A DNA stretch of 64,000 nt from Saprospiraceae bacterium (GCA_022448945.1 JAKVCV010000011.1:104416-168415), one strand, 5' to 3'; shown: positions 18,430 to 27,382, counted from the stretch's first letter. A program made the numbers and translations. Notes: generated by a model from the letters alone, not told the origin.

Positions 18430-19983
18430 ATGAAATATAAGGATAGATACGAAGATGAAGACCAACATGAACAAAGTGTTCATAGTAAGACCTGGCAGGA
18501 CATGGGCAAGGTGACTGAATTTCCTGAAGTTGACCCTGCAGAAAATGATACAATACAAAAAAAAGAAAAAATCCCTCAAATTTCTGCCGAAGAACAACAA
18601 GCGGTTGAAGATTGGAGAAATAGTCCTGCCATGCAAAAAGGACTTCTAAATATGTTGCCGAAAAGTAATGGCTCTAATGCTGCATCTAATGAAAGTGCGC
18701 ATGAAAACCTTCCACAGATAATACAAAAACAAGAAATAGAAGGAGAAGAAGAATCAACTAATACTACTGCATCTCGTATACCAGCAGTTGCAGTGCCAAA
18801 TATTATAGATGTTACCTCTATCAATGATCCCGTTGCGCGGAACAACCAAATCAATTCGTGGTACAATATGGTTGACAGCTCAATGACAACCTATCTAGGA
18901 ACACCTCAAGTACCCAACTGGGCAACTTACGGAAAACATGCTTCCTCTAATGCAGGTGCACAAATTCGTAATATGGATGATGGCATTGCTACACTTGGTG
19001 ATGTCGCAAGTATATTGGGCGGCCTTATTGTCTCAGATCCTATCGGATCAATCCAATCGTCAATAAGAGCTTTCAGAACAGTTACAGGACTCCTATCTCA
19101 GGAAGGCATGACACAACAAGCCATGCAACTTGGTTTTGCCAAAGCTGGTGTAAGCGACTCAAACATACAAGATGTCATAGATGCCTCAGCAGAAGTTACG
19201 ACTTTTGAATGGTCTGATTTAATCCCTGGGGTTGCCCTTTATGAACAAGCAGAATTAGCTGGCTCTGTTGGCAAAATTGCCCTTAAGGTTGCTTCAGCGA
19301 TACCAACTATAATTTCGTCACTTGCTTCTATTCGCAATAATCTTATCACCGGCAACACTCAAATATATCAAAATATAGCTCCTGTATACGCTAGTTTCTT
19401 TGCTGCAGCAAATGCATCCGCTACAGGAAACCCTGGCGAGATGTCATTCGCTGGAGACTCAAATGGCTTCATATCTGCTGGTTTTGCACTTTATGGTGAA
19501 GTTGCAGCACTTGCTCGTCAAATAGCTGTACTCCCTGATGGCCCTGAAAAAGAAGCATTGAAAGCCGAAAGGCTTGAAAAAATAAAACGAGCAAATTTGC
19601 TGGTTGTATTCCACGAACAGGCAATTGTTGCTCAGCCCATATACGATCTAATGTTTGAAGAACTAGCTGCAATGTCTGGCACCATGTCTATTGTAGACCC
19701 TAATGGCACTTTTGAGCTTTTACCGAATGGCGGGAACTGGGCTGACCTTTATACTCGAATGGGTATGGATCCAACAGGTGCTCCAGCTATTGAAGACATG
19801 ACTGCTGATGAGGTGCCAGAATTCCGAGATGAAAATGACCCAGCGGCAGAAGGAACAATTGGCGCCTATTTTGGTAATGTCTATAATGAAGATGGAGAAG
19901 TCGATACTTCAGAAGAAGACGACCCTGAAACAGAAGAAAAACTACATGAGGACCCTGCATATATCGAGAGACTTCGAAGATAA
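18430..19983 (+). CDS. Large acidic protein of unknown function
   Basis: 517 residues, no signal peptide. Residues 1-100 are polar and probably disordered (EVDPAENDT, EEQQAVEDWRNSPAMQKGLL). The central part, about 130-430, is helical with Ala/Gly-rich amphipathic stretches (AQIRNMDDGIATLGDVASIL, QSSIRAFRTVTGLL, ALKVASAIPTIISSLASI) and contains NWATYGKHASSNAG and LLVVFHEQAIVAQPIYD. The tail is strongly acidic (TSEEDDPETEEKLHEDPAY). I recognise no family. The HEQ segment within a helical Ala-rich core recalls uncharacterised bacterial helical proteins but is not diagnostic. Neighbours are a pentapeptide protein and a small lipoprotein. It could be a cytoplasmic or injected protein; this is only inference. 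Confidence 0.75.
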   Translation: MKYKDRYEDEDQHEQSVHSKTWQDMGKVTEFPEVDPAENDTIQKKEKIPQISAEEQQAVEDWRNSPAMQKGLLNMLPKSNGSNAASNESAHENLPQIIQKQEIEGEEESTNTTASRIPAVAVPNIIDVTSINDPVARNNQINSWYNMVDSSMTTYLGTPQVPNWATYGKHASSNAGAQIRNMDDGIATLGDVASILGGLIVSDPIGSIQSSIRAFRTVTGLLSQEGMTQQAMQLGFAKAGVSDSNIQDVIDASAEVTTFEWSDLIPGVALYEQAELAGSVGKIALKVASAIPTIISSLASIRNNLITGNTQIYQNIAPVYASFFAAANASATGNPGEMSFAGDSNGFISAGFALYGEVAALARQIAVLPDGPEKEALKAERLEKIKRANLLVVFHEQAIVAQPIYDLMFEELAAMSGTMSIVDPNGTFELLPNGGNWADLYTRMGMDPTGAPAIEDMTADEVPEFRDENDPAAEGTIGAYFGNVYNEDGEVDTSEEDDPETEEKLHEDPAYIERLRR

Positions 19984-20077
19984 CTTTGTTGTTTAATTGT
20001 TAAAGTAAGACCTAAACCCACAAATACTTCATTTTATTTACGTTTAAAAAGAAAACTATACAACAAAAAATAATTCA

Positions 20078-20602
20078 ATGAAAGTATATCTATTACTATT
20101 AACCGTTATTTTCCTATACAATGCCTGCGAAAAACCACCATGCACTGAAAGCTATATTCCTGGGGAAATTATTCTAACATTTAAAGATAGTACTACTCTG
20201 TTAGAAACTTATGACCTTATGGATTCCTTAAACTTAAGTATTTTAAACCTTAATAATTTTGATTACTATTTAAACAATAACAACACCCCTATTGATACAA
20301 TCATAAATAAATTAGAATCAAAAAACTATTTAGTTCTACATTCGTACACACAAAACACGCCTTTTCAAACAGAATTCAATCTCGCATTCAACAACTTTGA
20401 CCTTATATCTAAATCTGACTGGTTTACGACCGTCACTCAATACCAACTCGTTGAAAAAACCAGTAATATAAGTTTTATGAAATTCGGAACGATTAAGGTC
20501 CCCGAATCCGAAGAAAATTATTGGATAGAAATCCTTAATGAGCATAAGAATATAACTAGTGCAAGTCGAAATGCCCATGTATGTATTTCATACTGCCAAT
20601 GA
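20078..20602 (+). CDS. Small lipoprotein of unknown function
   Basis: 174 residues with a signal sequence and lipobox (FLYNACEK). The opening of the mature part, PGEIILTFKDSTTLLETYDL, resembles the beta-alpha-beta start of inhibitor-I9/subtilisin-propeptide-like folds, but I cannot support that beyond the local pattern. It ends VCISYCQ. It lies 94 bp past the 517-residue unknown and is followed by its own downstream promoter region for the TolC-like gene. Confidence 0.6.
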   Translation: MKVYLLLLTVIFLYNACEKPPCTESYIPGEIILTFKDSTTLLETYDLMDSLNLSILNLNNFDYYLNNNNTPIDTIINKLESKNYLVLHSYTQNTPFQTEFNLAFNNFDLISKSDWFTTVTQYQLVEKTSNISFMKFGTIKVPESEENYWIEILNEHKNITSASRNAHVCISYCQ

Positions 20603-20652
20603 TTATAAACGCAATTTCAAAAAACATATGAAATTTGTTTAGTTTAAAGAGG

Positions 20653-20684
20653 TTTGATTATATTTCAGTTTCTTATTAAATTTG
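20653..20684 (+). promoter_or_regulatory. Bacteroidota promoter for the TolC-family gene
   Basis: TTTG at 20653-20656, a 20-nt spacer, then TAAATTTG at 20677-20684, a full match to the phylum consensus TTTG-N19/20-TAnnTTTG. Transcription would start near 20690 and leave a ~55-nt leader before the ATG at 20745. An imperfect hairpin (about 20700-20728) lies in that leader. Confidence 0.6.
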
Positions 20685-20744
20685 AGTCAATTAAAAACAA
20701 AGGGAATCGTTAATAGCTGATCCCCTTGACCAAAAGAAACAGAA

Positions 20745-22055
20745 ATGACACTTAAAAGCTTAATTATCCACATGTTCATAATTAGCCCACTAGCAATTAC
20801 TGGACAAGAGATTGTAAAACTCGACGAAGTGGTGAAAATAGCTATAGAAAATAATTTCAATATAAAAATTGCTAAAAATGACCTTGAGATTTCTGCCTTG
20901 AATGCAACTATTGGCAATGCTGGGTTTTTACCTACAGTTGATTTCTCTGCTGGCTATAATTACTCCAATACCATATCTAAAACCACCTTTCATGGTGGAT
21001 TCCCTGATCAAAACAATAGTGCCGCTGCTTCCCAGAATTACAATGCTAATTTAAATCTAAATTACACACTTTTTGATGGCCTGAAACCTGTTTACAAGCT
21101 CAAACGATCTAAGCTAGATGTAACACTAAGAAATACACAATATAAACAGGCAATTGAAAATACAATTTACGAAGTAATACAAGCCTATTATTCATTGGCA
21201 ATTCTTCAGGAAGACTACAGAATTGCAGAACAAAAATTATCATTTACAAAGGTTCAGTTAGATCGCATAGAAACCAAACGAAAATATGGTCAGGGAACTG
21301 AAGTAGAACGCCTCAATCTTTTGACAAGCTACAATAAAGACAGCACACAGCTGCTACGTCTAAAGCTGAACATACGACAATCAATTCGGCAAATCAATAA
21401 AGCCATAGGAACTGAAGATATTACAGATGCTGTTATTGTAAAAGCCGACACCGACCTTGACCTTGATATTAACTATGAAAAAACTTTGGAGTCAGCCCTG
21501 CAAAACAATTTAATGATACTACAGGCAAATCAAAATATTACCCGTTCTAAGCTAGACCTTAAAATTGCTAAAACAGAGCTGTATCCAAAATTAAACACAA
21601 CTATTTCATATGGTTATACAGGTGCAAAAAACGATGTAGGAATTATGAATAGCAATGATGCCGTCGGACCATCTGTAAACCTTGGCTTAAGCTACTCAAT
21701 CTACAGTGCAGGAGCATTAAATCGTGCAATAAAACAAAACAAACTAAACATTAAAGGATCTGAAATAACCCTTCAATCTATTCGATACGAGATAGAACAA
21801 AACATAAAAGATGCCTATACTAATCATCAGAACAATATTGCATTGATCCCTCTTGAAGAAAGCAATGTATCTATCAGCAAAGAGAATTTTGAAAGAACCA
21901 CCAATGCCTACAATCTGGGCCAGGCCACATATCTGGATTATCAACAGGCTGAATTAAACTATATTCAGGCCCAAAAATTAGTGATTACGGCTAGATACAA
22001 TGCAAAACTTTCAGAATGGGAATTAAGAAAACTTGCAGGTACAATCGCTAAATAA
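20745..22055 (+). CDS. TolC-family outer-membrane channel
   Basis: 436 residues: trimeric outer-membrane efflux or secretion duct. Signal peptide 1-21 (LAITGQ). Two homologous halves each give long coiled-coil helices and a pair of strands. Recognisable elements are KLDEVVKIAIENNFNIKIAK, FLPTVDFSAGYNYSNT, YTLFDGLKPVYKLKRSKLD, the mid repeat ELYPKLNTTISYGYTG, and AYNLGQATYLDYQQAELNYI, the usual OEP signature near the C-terminus. No inner-membrane pump or adaptor gene adjoins it, so its partners are elsewhere. It has its own promoter and ends at a perfect palindromic terminator. Confidence 0.93.
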   Translation: MTLKSLIIHMFIISPLAITGQEIVKLDEVVKIAIENNFNIKIAKNDLEISALNATIGNAGFLPTVDFSAGYNYSNTISKTTFHGGFPDQNNSAAASQNYNANLNLNYTLFDGLKPVYKLKRSKLDVTLRNTQYKQAIENTIYEVIQAYYSLAILQEDYRIAEQKLSFTKVQLDRIETKRKYGQGTEVERLNLLTSYNKDSTQLLRLKLNIRQSIRQINKAIGTEDITDAVIVKADTDLDLDINYEKTLESALQNNLMILQANQNITRSKLDLKIAKTELYPKLNTTISYGYTGAKNDVGIMNSNDAVGPSVNLGLSYSIYSAGALNRAIKQNKLNIKGSEITLQSIRYEIEQNIKDAYTNHQNNIALIPLEESNVSISKENFERTTNAYNLGQATYLDYQQAELNYIQAQKLVITARYNAKLSEWELRKLAGTIAK

Positions 22056-22092
22056 CTAACAAGTTAATTATCATATAACATGGCCCCCTCCA

Positions 22093-22136
22093 CCAATAAA
22101 AAAAAGCTGCTCAATTGAGCAGCTTTTTTTTATTGG
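22093..22136. terminator. Bidirectional intrinsic terminator, perfect 44-bp palindrome
   Basis: Perfect 22-bp arms centred on AATT (22113-22116). The GC-bearing core AGCTGCTCAATTGAGCAGCT is flanked by eight A on the left and eight T on the right, so it acts as hairpin plus U-tract in both directions. It serves the convergent TolC gene (ends 22055) and the unknown gene ending at 22138. Confidence 0.9.
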
Positions 22137-22137
22137 T

Positions 22138-23889
22138 TTATATTGGTAAGCCTTTCACGTAATGTTTAAGTGCCTGATAAAAACTATCAAAATCCTTCTT
22201 AACCTGCTTATACTGAGCTGTCATATTCGCAAGCATTGCCTTAAGGTTTTTGTCGCCAGACACTTCCTTAACTAATTCTTTTTTGCTGGCTATAATCTCA
22301 TCGATCACCTTTATCATCCCTTGAATTTCCTGGATCTTTTTAACCATTTTTTTGAAAGCACTGGAGTTACTAAAATCATCAGGAATCCCCTTGGTAGTAA
22401 AAGAATCAACCATATCATACAAACTCTTGATAAGCTCTTTCACTTTTTTGATAGTATTAGCATAAGAGTTTTCCAAGAAGGTATTAAGTTTAATAATTCT
22501 TCTATCGTAACGCTGCTGATCTAACATTAACTCTTTTTTGATAAGTTTGTTATTTATTTTAGGTCCAAACCACTTATTGACTCTTTTTTCAAAGGTAGGA
22601 TCAGAAACTTCTTTTTTAACGTCATCCAGATCAAGACCTTTATCAATTATTTTTGATATCACTGAATCTAATTCTCTCTTGTACTTATGCAATTTATCTA
22701 CCTGTCTTTTGATTTCATCATGCACAGCAGTTGACTGGTGTCCCAAACCACTTTCTATTGCAATCAATAGTTTTTTCCCATAGTTTTGAGTGTTGTCCCA
22801 GCCTCTTTTGACTTTGCGGGCAGCATCTTTAACATGAAATTCAAGTTCTTTCATAATTCTATCGAATTCTTTCTTGAGCCACTTCAAAACTTCATCTCTA
22901 ACACTTTTGTCGAGTATTTTCTTTACCTCATCTTTAGCCTCTATATAAAGGTCTTCAAGTATCTTAATTTGAATTTCATATTCGCCGCCAACAAGAAATG
23001 ATATTGCAGCACCGTGTGTGAATATATTATATAGATTTCCATCTTCAGTTTCCTGTTTTAAATCAAAACCAGCCTTAGCTCCAACAGTAAAACCAGCTTT
23101 TAAGATCAAGGCTACTGAAGCATCTCCCGCAGTAATTTCTTCCTCCCCTTTACGTTGTCTTTTGATTTCTGCTCCTATTCTTCCTTCTACTCCTAAATAG
23201 GCTCCAGCCTCTGCTCCGGTCATCATACCTACTCCAGCAAAAGCTTCAGCTTTAGCAAAAGCTTTCAAACAGGCATATACATTTACCGAAATTTTAGTTC
23301 CGGCTTTTGTTTCAAATTCTTTTACCTTGGCATTTAACTTATCTTCTATCCCCACTTCAGCCTCTGCAGCTGCAGACATGCCTAACATCCCATATTTAAT
23401 CCCGGCTTTTACTTGTGCATAAACTTTGGCTTCAAAAGAAAACACCTTACCATTAATCGCTACTCTGGCTTCTGAAGATGCTCCAACATCTGCATAAAAC
23501 CCCGTCAAAGCAGATCCTCCAAGTTGAACATATGCTTTTGCTGCAGCTTCTAATTCTGAATTTCCTACAACGGATTTTACGGATTTATCCTTTTGTTTTT
23601 TTACCCCAGCATGCATTTTACCGATATACTCTTTAAGTTCAGTTTGATCTACGCGGGAAACAATTTCCATCTTTTTAGCAAGATCTTCCGGTATCTTTTT
23701 TAATTTATCTTTAGCAACATGCTTGTCCCAGGCCTGATCCTTAGTAAGTTGTTCACAAGTAAATGTTTTTCCATTTACAAGGTAATAACCATCTTCGTAG
23801 CTGTCTTTTATTGATTCATTAAAGCCCGTACTTATTTTTGATTTTTTAGTTTCATTTAATGCTTTGCGCAATTTAGCTGTGCGTCCCAT
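22138..23889 (-). CDS. Large Lys-rich protein of unknown function with Gly/Ala repeat core
   Basis: 583 residues, no signal peptide. The first ~120 residues are charged (MGRTAKLRKALNETKKSK; GYYLVNGKTFTCEQLTKDQA). Residues about 120-300 alternate small residues in a long Gly/Ala pattern (GVGMMTGAEAGAYLGVEGRI, AGFTVGAKAGFDL), suggesting many short beta strands or a glycine-zipper-like core. Residues about 310-575 are Lys/Glu-rich and predicted helical or coiled-coil. I recognise no family. The gene lies 61 bp after the 309-residue unknown in the same direction with no promoter between, so they form an operon. A toxin or effector delivered by a contractile system is one idea, supported only by size, missing signal peptide and composition. 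Confidence 0.75.
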   Translation of the reverse strand: MGRTAKLRKALNETKKSKISTGFNESIKDSYEDGYYLVNGKTFTCEQLTKDQAWDKHVAKDKLKKIPEDLAKKMEIVSRVDQTELKEYIGKMHAGVKKQKDKSVKSVVGNSELEAAAKAYVQLGGSALTGFYADVGASSEARVAINGKVFSFEAKVYAQVKAGIKYGMLGMSAAAEAEVGIEDKLNAKVKEFETKAGTKISVNVYACLKAFAKAEAFAGVGMMTGAEAGAYLGVEGRIGAEIKRQRKGEEEITAGDASVALILKAGFTVGAKAGFDLKQETEDGNLYNIFTHGAAISFLVGGEYEIQIKILEDLYIEAKDEVKKILDKSVRDEVLKWLKKEFDRIMKELEFHVKDAARKVKRGWDNTQNYGKKLLIAIESGLGHQSTAVHDEIKRQVDKLHKYKRELDSVISKIIDKGLDLDDVKKEVSDPTFEKRVNKWFGPKINNKLIKKELMLDQQRYDRRIIKLNTFLENSYANTIKKVKELIKSLYDMVDSFTTKGIPDDFSNSSAFKKMVKKIQEIQGMIKVIDEIIASKKELVKEVSGDKNLKAMLANMTAQYKQVKKDFDSFYQALKHYVKGLPI

Positions 23890-23950
23890 AATTTATATAT
23901 ATTTAATATGTTCTTAAATTGTTGATTTTCCGACTAGCATATAAGGTGCC

Positions 23951-24880
23951 TTAATCCTTAAGTTCTGACATATAATCATTCAGAACCTGAATAAGCTCTG
24001 TATCCTTAATGCTAGTGGCAAATTTCACTGCTTTATTGAATTCTGCTTCTATAGTGGCTTTTAGTTTTTTGCCTTGTTCAGTACTGTGATCCACCATGTC
24101 ATTATAGCTATCAATATCCTTAAACAATGGCTCAACAATTTTATCAATTGCGACATCTACCTGAATTGCTTTTTTTAAATATCCTGCAACCTTCTGCATT
24201 TTGCCCCCCATATCCTTAAAAGATTTTTTGACCTCATTTTCACAGTCCTTATATGTTTTAATCCATTCTTTAAGACTTTCACTGATCTGATCTGCCTTTT
24301 CTCTGTCAAATTGTTTCTGTATTGAGGGGAATGTTGTAAAAATATCTTTGCCAAGTGTTTTCAGTATATCTGATGCATCATCCTTAGAAGCTCCCGATTC
24401 TGCAGAGGCTTTTTGATTTGGATCTTCTTCATTGGAAGCCTCTTCAGATTCATTATCATCAACAGATATTTCTCCTTTAGAAATTATATATTTATCACCA
24501 ATTTTTTTCTTGAGAATTGGAATAGATTTGATACATTTTTTTGCTTCCATAGGTTTCATCATTCCTCCAATAACACAAAACTCCACAGAACCGTCTTCTG
24601 CAAGCTTACACACACCATAAGCAACTTTTTTCTTATTTATTTTACCTTCTGTACCCTGGCCTTTAGACCTTTTCGTTTTAAACATTTTATCCACTTCCTT
24701 AGCTACACCAATGGACATAAAGCCACTTCCATCATCAAAATATTCAGCTTCATAACAAAAAGGTAGTTTTTCTACTTTCCCACTTAAAAGAGCCATTAGT
24801 GGCTTTTTTAATAAAGTGCTCAAGGATTTTTGCAACGCTTCTTTTTTAGCAAAATCCTTTGCTTTTAAATTCATTTTCAT
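23951..24880 (-). CDS. Protein of unknown function, first gene of a two-gene operon
   Basis: 309 residues, cytoplasmic by sequence. ATG 24880 is used; an in-frame ATG two codons on is possible. Residues about 40-155 form a compact alpha/beta region (PFCYEAEYFDDGSGFMSIGV; KVAYGVCKLAEDGSVEFCVI). An acidic linker follows (DDNESEEASNEEDPNQ), then a helical C-terminal half (about 185-309; FDREKADQISESLKEWIKTY). I recognise no family. It is transcribed from a consensus promoter at 24932-24962 and precedes the 583-residue unknown, so the two products probably act together. It might be a chaperone or adaptor for the larger partner; that is inference from order only. Confidence 0.75.
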   Translation of the reverse strand: MKMNLKAKDFAKKEALQKSLSTLLKKPLMALLSGKVEKLPFCYEAEYFDDGSGFMSIGVAKEVDKMFKTKRSKGQGTEGKINKKKVAYGVCKLAEDGSVEFCVIGGMMKPMEAKKCIKSIPILKKKIGDKYIISKGEISVDDNESEEASNEEDPNQKASAESGASKDDASDILKTLGKDIFTTFPSIQKQFDREKADQISESLKEWIKTYKDCENEVKKSFKDMGGKMQKVAGYLKKAIQVDVAIDKIVEPLFKDIDSYNDMVDHSTEQGKKLKATIEAEFNKAVKFATSIKDTELIQVLNDYMSELKD

Positions 24881-24931
24881 CTTTAATGCGTTTTCTTAAT
24901 TTTAAAATCTAATTTTTTTGGACATAGATTA

Positions 24932-24962
24932 CAAATCTAAAAAAAAAAATTAAAACCTTCAA
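24932..24962 (-). promoter_or_regulatory. Consensus promoter of the two-gene unknown operon
   Basis: On the minus strand, TTG at 24962-24960, a 20-nt spacer that includes a long T-tract, then TAGATTTG at 24939-24932: an exact TAnnTTTG -7 box. The start point would be near 24925, leaving a ~45-nt leader before ATG 24880. Confidence 0.6.
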
Positions 24963-25100
24963 GCCAATAAATATATTCTCATTTTTTTGCATATTGGAAA
25001 AATCTTATTTGCTTGTTTTACAATTAAATTAACAAATAAAAGCATATTACATTTTTATATATTTTTTCTTAACCTAGTCTATAAAAATTAATTATCTATT

Positions 25101-25451
25101 ATGAAACAATCTTTAATTATTAGTCTATTACTAACATCTTTTATAGTTATATCCTGTAGCAATGAAAAAGATCCTATGAAAATTAATATTTCAAATCTAG
25201 AAACTGCATGTGCGTGTGCTGATGTTGTTCTTCTATTTGGCGAAAAACTTGCCCCTTTGCAAAGCAAATTAAGGGAAGGTAAACCTCCTACTGATGAAGA
25301 CAAGAAAACAATGAAGCAATACATGTATAAAATGGAGCAACTTGCAGATCATTGTTACAAAGGAATGGGATATGATTTTGATGAAATGGAGAAATGTGAG
25401 GGGTTTTCTAATGCGATTAAAGTACTAGAAGAAAAGGGACTGGATTTATAA
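25101..25451 (+). CDS. Small lipoprotein, unknown function
   Basis: 116 residues. Lipoprotein signal (IVISCSNEKD). The mature part is helical and acidic with four Cys spread as ETACACADVV, DHCYKGM and MEKCEGF, which may form disulfides in the periplasm. No family recognised. Divergent from the two-gene unknown operon, with 220 bp of very AT-rich DNA between them; 210 bp on the other side hold no evident gene. Confidence 0.6.
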   Translation: MKQSLIISLLLTSFIVISCSNEKDPMKINISNLETACACADVVLLFGEKLAPLQSKLREGKPPTDEDKKTMKQYMYKMEQLADHCYKGMGYDFDEMEKCEGFSNAIKVLEEKGLDL

Positions 25452-25661
25452 TTACTATCTGGAAGGGCCTAAACTAAAAAGAATTGCAATGAGCAGAATT
25501 AAGAAGGTTCTAAAAGTTATTATTTAGACAACAAAATTTACCTTTTAAAATGTTTAATCTTAATTTATATGATTTTTAACCCGTGCAGGATAATTGGCTT
25601 CAAGATATTGTCTTTTCTTTATTAAAATACTATAATCCCCTATATCCTTTAAAGCAAATTG

Positions 25662-26795
25662 CTAATTGGCCTTGATAATTTTAAAGGATTTGTTTTGTAT
25701 TTTAACAATATAAATTCCTGGAATTATATCTGAAAAGTTGATTTCTGTGTAATTACCTTTTAAGCTACCTGATTTGACAACTTGACCCAATAAAGATTTA
25801 ATCGTATAGTTTACATCTATATAATTTTCTGATTCTACAATAATATAATTATTAGCTGGATTTGGATATATTTTGATTTTTAAAGGTGGCGCTGACAAAA
25901 AATCTACTGGATTATTCACATTACAATTTAAGCTATTTAAGGAATGTACAGATAAAAATTTCCACACTTCCAAACTCGCATTAATGTCATAGTTTGTTCC
26001 TACCAAAGGGAAATTAGTCCCGGGCCAAGTATGTCCACCTCCTTCAACTCTTAATAATTTAGTACTTGATTGACAATTTCCAGAATCATACAATATTTCT
26101 GTTACTGTACTCCCGTCAGTAAGCACTAAATTGGGTAAAAAAGTTGTAACTCCACTACTTGAACAATTGTTGTAATTCGTCCAATAGTTCATTACTGCAT
26201 TAATACTCAATCCTACACTTGAACCACTAAAAGGAACAGTTCCATCTAGCGTTCCATGTATTTGTAATATTGGTGTTGGATGTAATGGATTACAATTATT
26301 AAAAGTATTATAAGACATTGTTCCTGTGACTGAAGCGACAGCTGCGATTTTACTGTTAAGTAAGCAAGCAAGGTGGTAGCTCATATACCCACCATTTGAC
26401 ATGCCCACACTATAGACCCTAGATAAATCAATGTTATATGTAGCAGATATAGAATCAATTAGATCTTCAGTAAAAGCTACATCATCTACAGAACTGCTAC
26501 CCCAAACATTAAAATGAGTATTGTTATTAAAATCTAATGTACCATTAGGGTGTACAATGATAAAGCCAGCAGTATCGGCAATAGAGCGAAAATCCCCATA
26601 AAACATCTGTTGATAAGCATTAGAAGTGTAACCGTGAAAATTAAACAACAAAGGCGCTGGTGTGACGGCAGAATAATTGGCAGGCACGTACAAAATAAAA
26701 CTTCGATCTATCCCTCCATTAGATATTGTATCATATATAGTTTGTTGAGCAAAAATTATATTAGTGATAAATAAAAAAGCAACTAACAATCTCAT
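25662..26795 (-). CDS. T9SS-exported PHB-depolymerase/feruloyl-esterase-like hydrolase
   Basis: 377 residues from the ATG at 26795, which begins a proper signal peptide (MRLLVAFLFITNIIFAQQ). An in-frame start at 26867 adds 24 residues and is less likely. The domain is LpqC/poly(3-hydroxybutyrate)-depolymerase-like: RSFILYVPANY, FNFHGYTSNA (oxyanion), nucleophile Ser133 in VGMSNGGYMS, Asp184 in HGTLDGTVPF and His255 in EGGGHTWPG. A T9SS type-A domain ends it (IYPNPANNYIIVES through GIYIVKIQNKS). Predicted secreted esterase acting on polyesters or esterified polysaccharides. It stands alone. Confidence 0.9.
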   Translation of the reverse strand: MRLLVAFLFITNIIFAQQTIYDTISNGGIDRSFILYVPANYSAVTPAPLLFNFHGYTSNAYQQMFYGDFRSIADTAGFIIVHPNGTLDFNNNTHFNVWGSSSVDDVAFTEDLIDSISATYNIDLSRVYSVGMSNGGYMSYHLACLLNSKIAAVASVTGTMSYNTFNNCNPLHPTPILQIHGTLDGTVPFSGSSVGLSINAVMNYWTNYNNCSSSGVTTFLPNLVLTDGSTVTEILYDSGNCQSSTKLLRVEGGGHTWPGTNFPLVGTNYDINASLEVWKFLSVHSLNSLNCNVNNPVDFLSAPPLKIKIYPNPANNYIIVESENYIDVNYTIKSLLGQVVKSGSLKGNYTEINFSDIIPGIYIVKIQNKSFKIIKAN

Positions 26796-26969
26796 AGTAA
26801 TTTTTTTTAGTTGAGGCAAAGTCATTTGCGATATTAATACGAAAAAAAAATATATTTGTTGAAGCATTCATTTGCCTCTTCTGCGTCTGATTATCTATTC
26901 ATAATTGATTTTTTGTGATTTTTTTTGAATCACTTTATTGACCTTTAGCAAGGAAATAAATATTGTTTT

Positions 26970-27002
26970 AATGCAACATTGTTGCATTTGTTTTTATCTT
27001 TG
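26970..27002 (+). promoter_or_regulatory. Promoter with palindromic operator ahead of the pentapeptide gene
   Basis: A perfect -7 box TATCTTTG lies at 26995-27002. Overlapping the expected -33 position is a perfect inverted repeat AATGCAACA-T-TGTTGCATT (26970-26988, 9-bp arms with a 1-bp centre). A repressor bound there would block the promoter. Transcription would start near 27009, 42 nt before the ATG at 27051. Confidence 0.5.
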
Positions 27003-27050
27003 TGTATCCTTAATATATTTCTTTCATAAAGAAGGTTAGCTAATTGACCA

Positions 27051-27377
27051 ATGACAACTAAAGAAAAAATAGAGCAATTAATTCGAAGTAAAAATAAATC
27101 AACTATTGCAATTGGCTTACAACTTGCCAAATCACAAAAAATCCGTGGGCTTAATCTGCGCGGTGCTAATTTAGGGGGTTATGATTTGAGCGATGCCACC
27201 CTACAAAGAACTGATCTGCGTGGTGCTGATCTGCGTGGTGCTAATTTGCGAGATGCTAATCTACGTGGCGCTAATTTAGGGGGTGCCACATTAGAAAGAA
27301 CTGATCTGCGTGGTGCTGATCTCCGTGGTGCTAATTTGCGTGGCGCTAATTTGCGTGGCGCTGATTTATTTTATTAA
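27051..27377 (+). CDS. Short pentapeptide-repeat protein (A-[DN]-L-R-G type)
   Basis: 108 residues. The N-terminal helix-forming part (about 1-30, MTTKEKIEQLIRSKNKSTIA) precedes about 15 repeats of the classic A-(D/N)-L-x-G type (LRGADLRGANLRDANLRGAN). This gives roughly four coils of a quadrilateral beta-helix. No signal peptide. The repeats are also nearly identical at DNA level, suggesting recent duplication. Function unknown. It is unlike the Cys-rich pentapeptide protein at 17.8 kb, so the two are not recent paralogues. Confidence 0.85.
   Translation: MTTKEKIEQLIRSKNKSTIAIGLQLAKSQKIRGLNLRGANLGGYDLSDATLQRTDLRGADLRGANLRDANLRGANLGGATLERTDLRGADLRGANLRGANLRGADLFY
27211..27375 (+). repeat. 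Near-identical DNA repeats inside the pentapeptide gene
   Basis: The 15-bp unit (CTGATCTGCGTGGTG-like) repeats through the segment, and a block around 27211-27260 recurs almost base for base around 27301-27350, including the spacer encoding ATLERTDLRG. Such identity points to unequal crossing-over or slippage, so repeat number may vary among strains. Confidence 0.7.
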
Positions 27378-27382
27378 GCAAA

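Noticed and set aside
27121..27375. Possible CRISPR or minisatellite array
   Set aside because: The repeats have 15-bp phase, no spacers, and encode an in-frame pentapeptide beta-helix.
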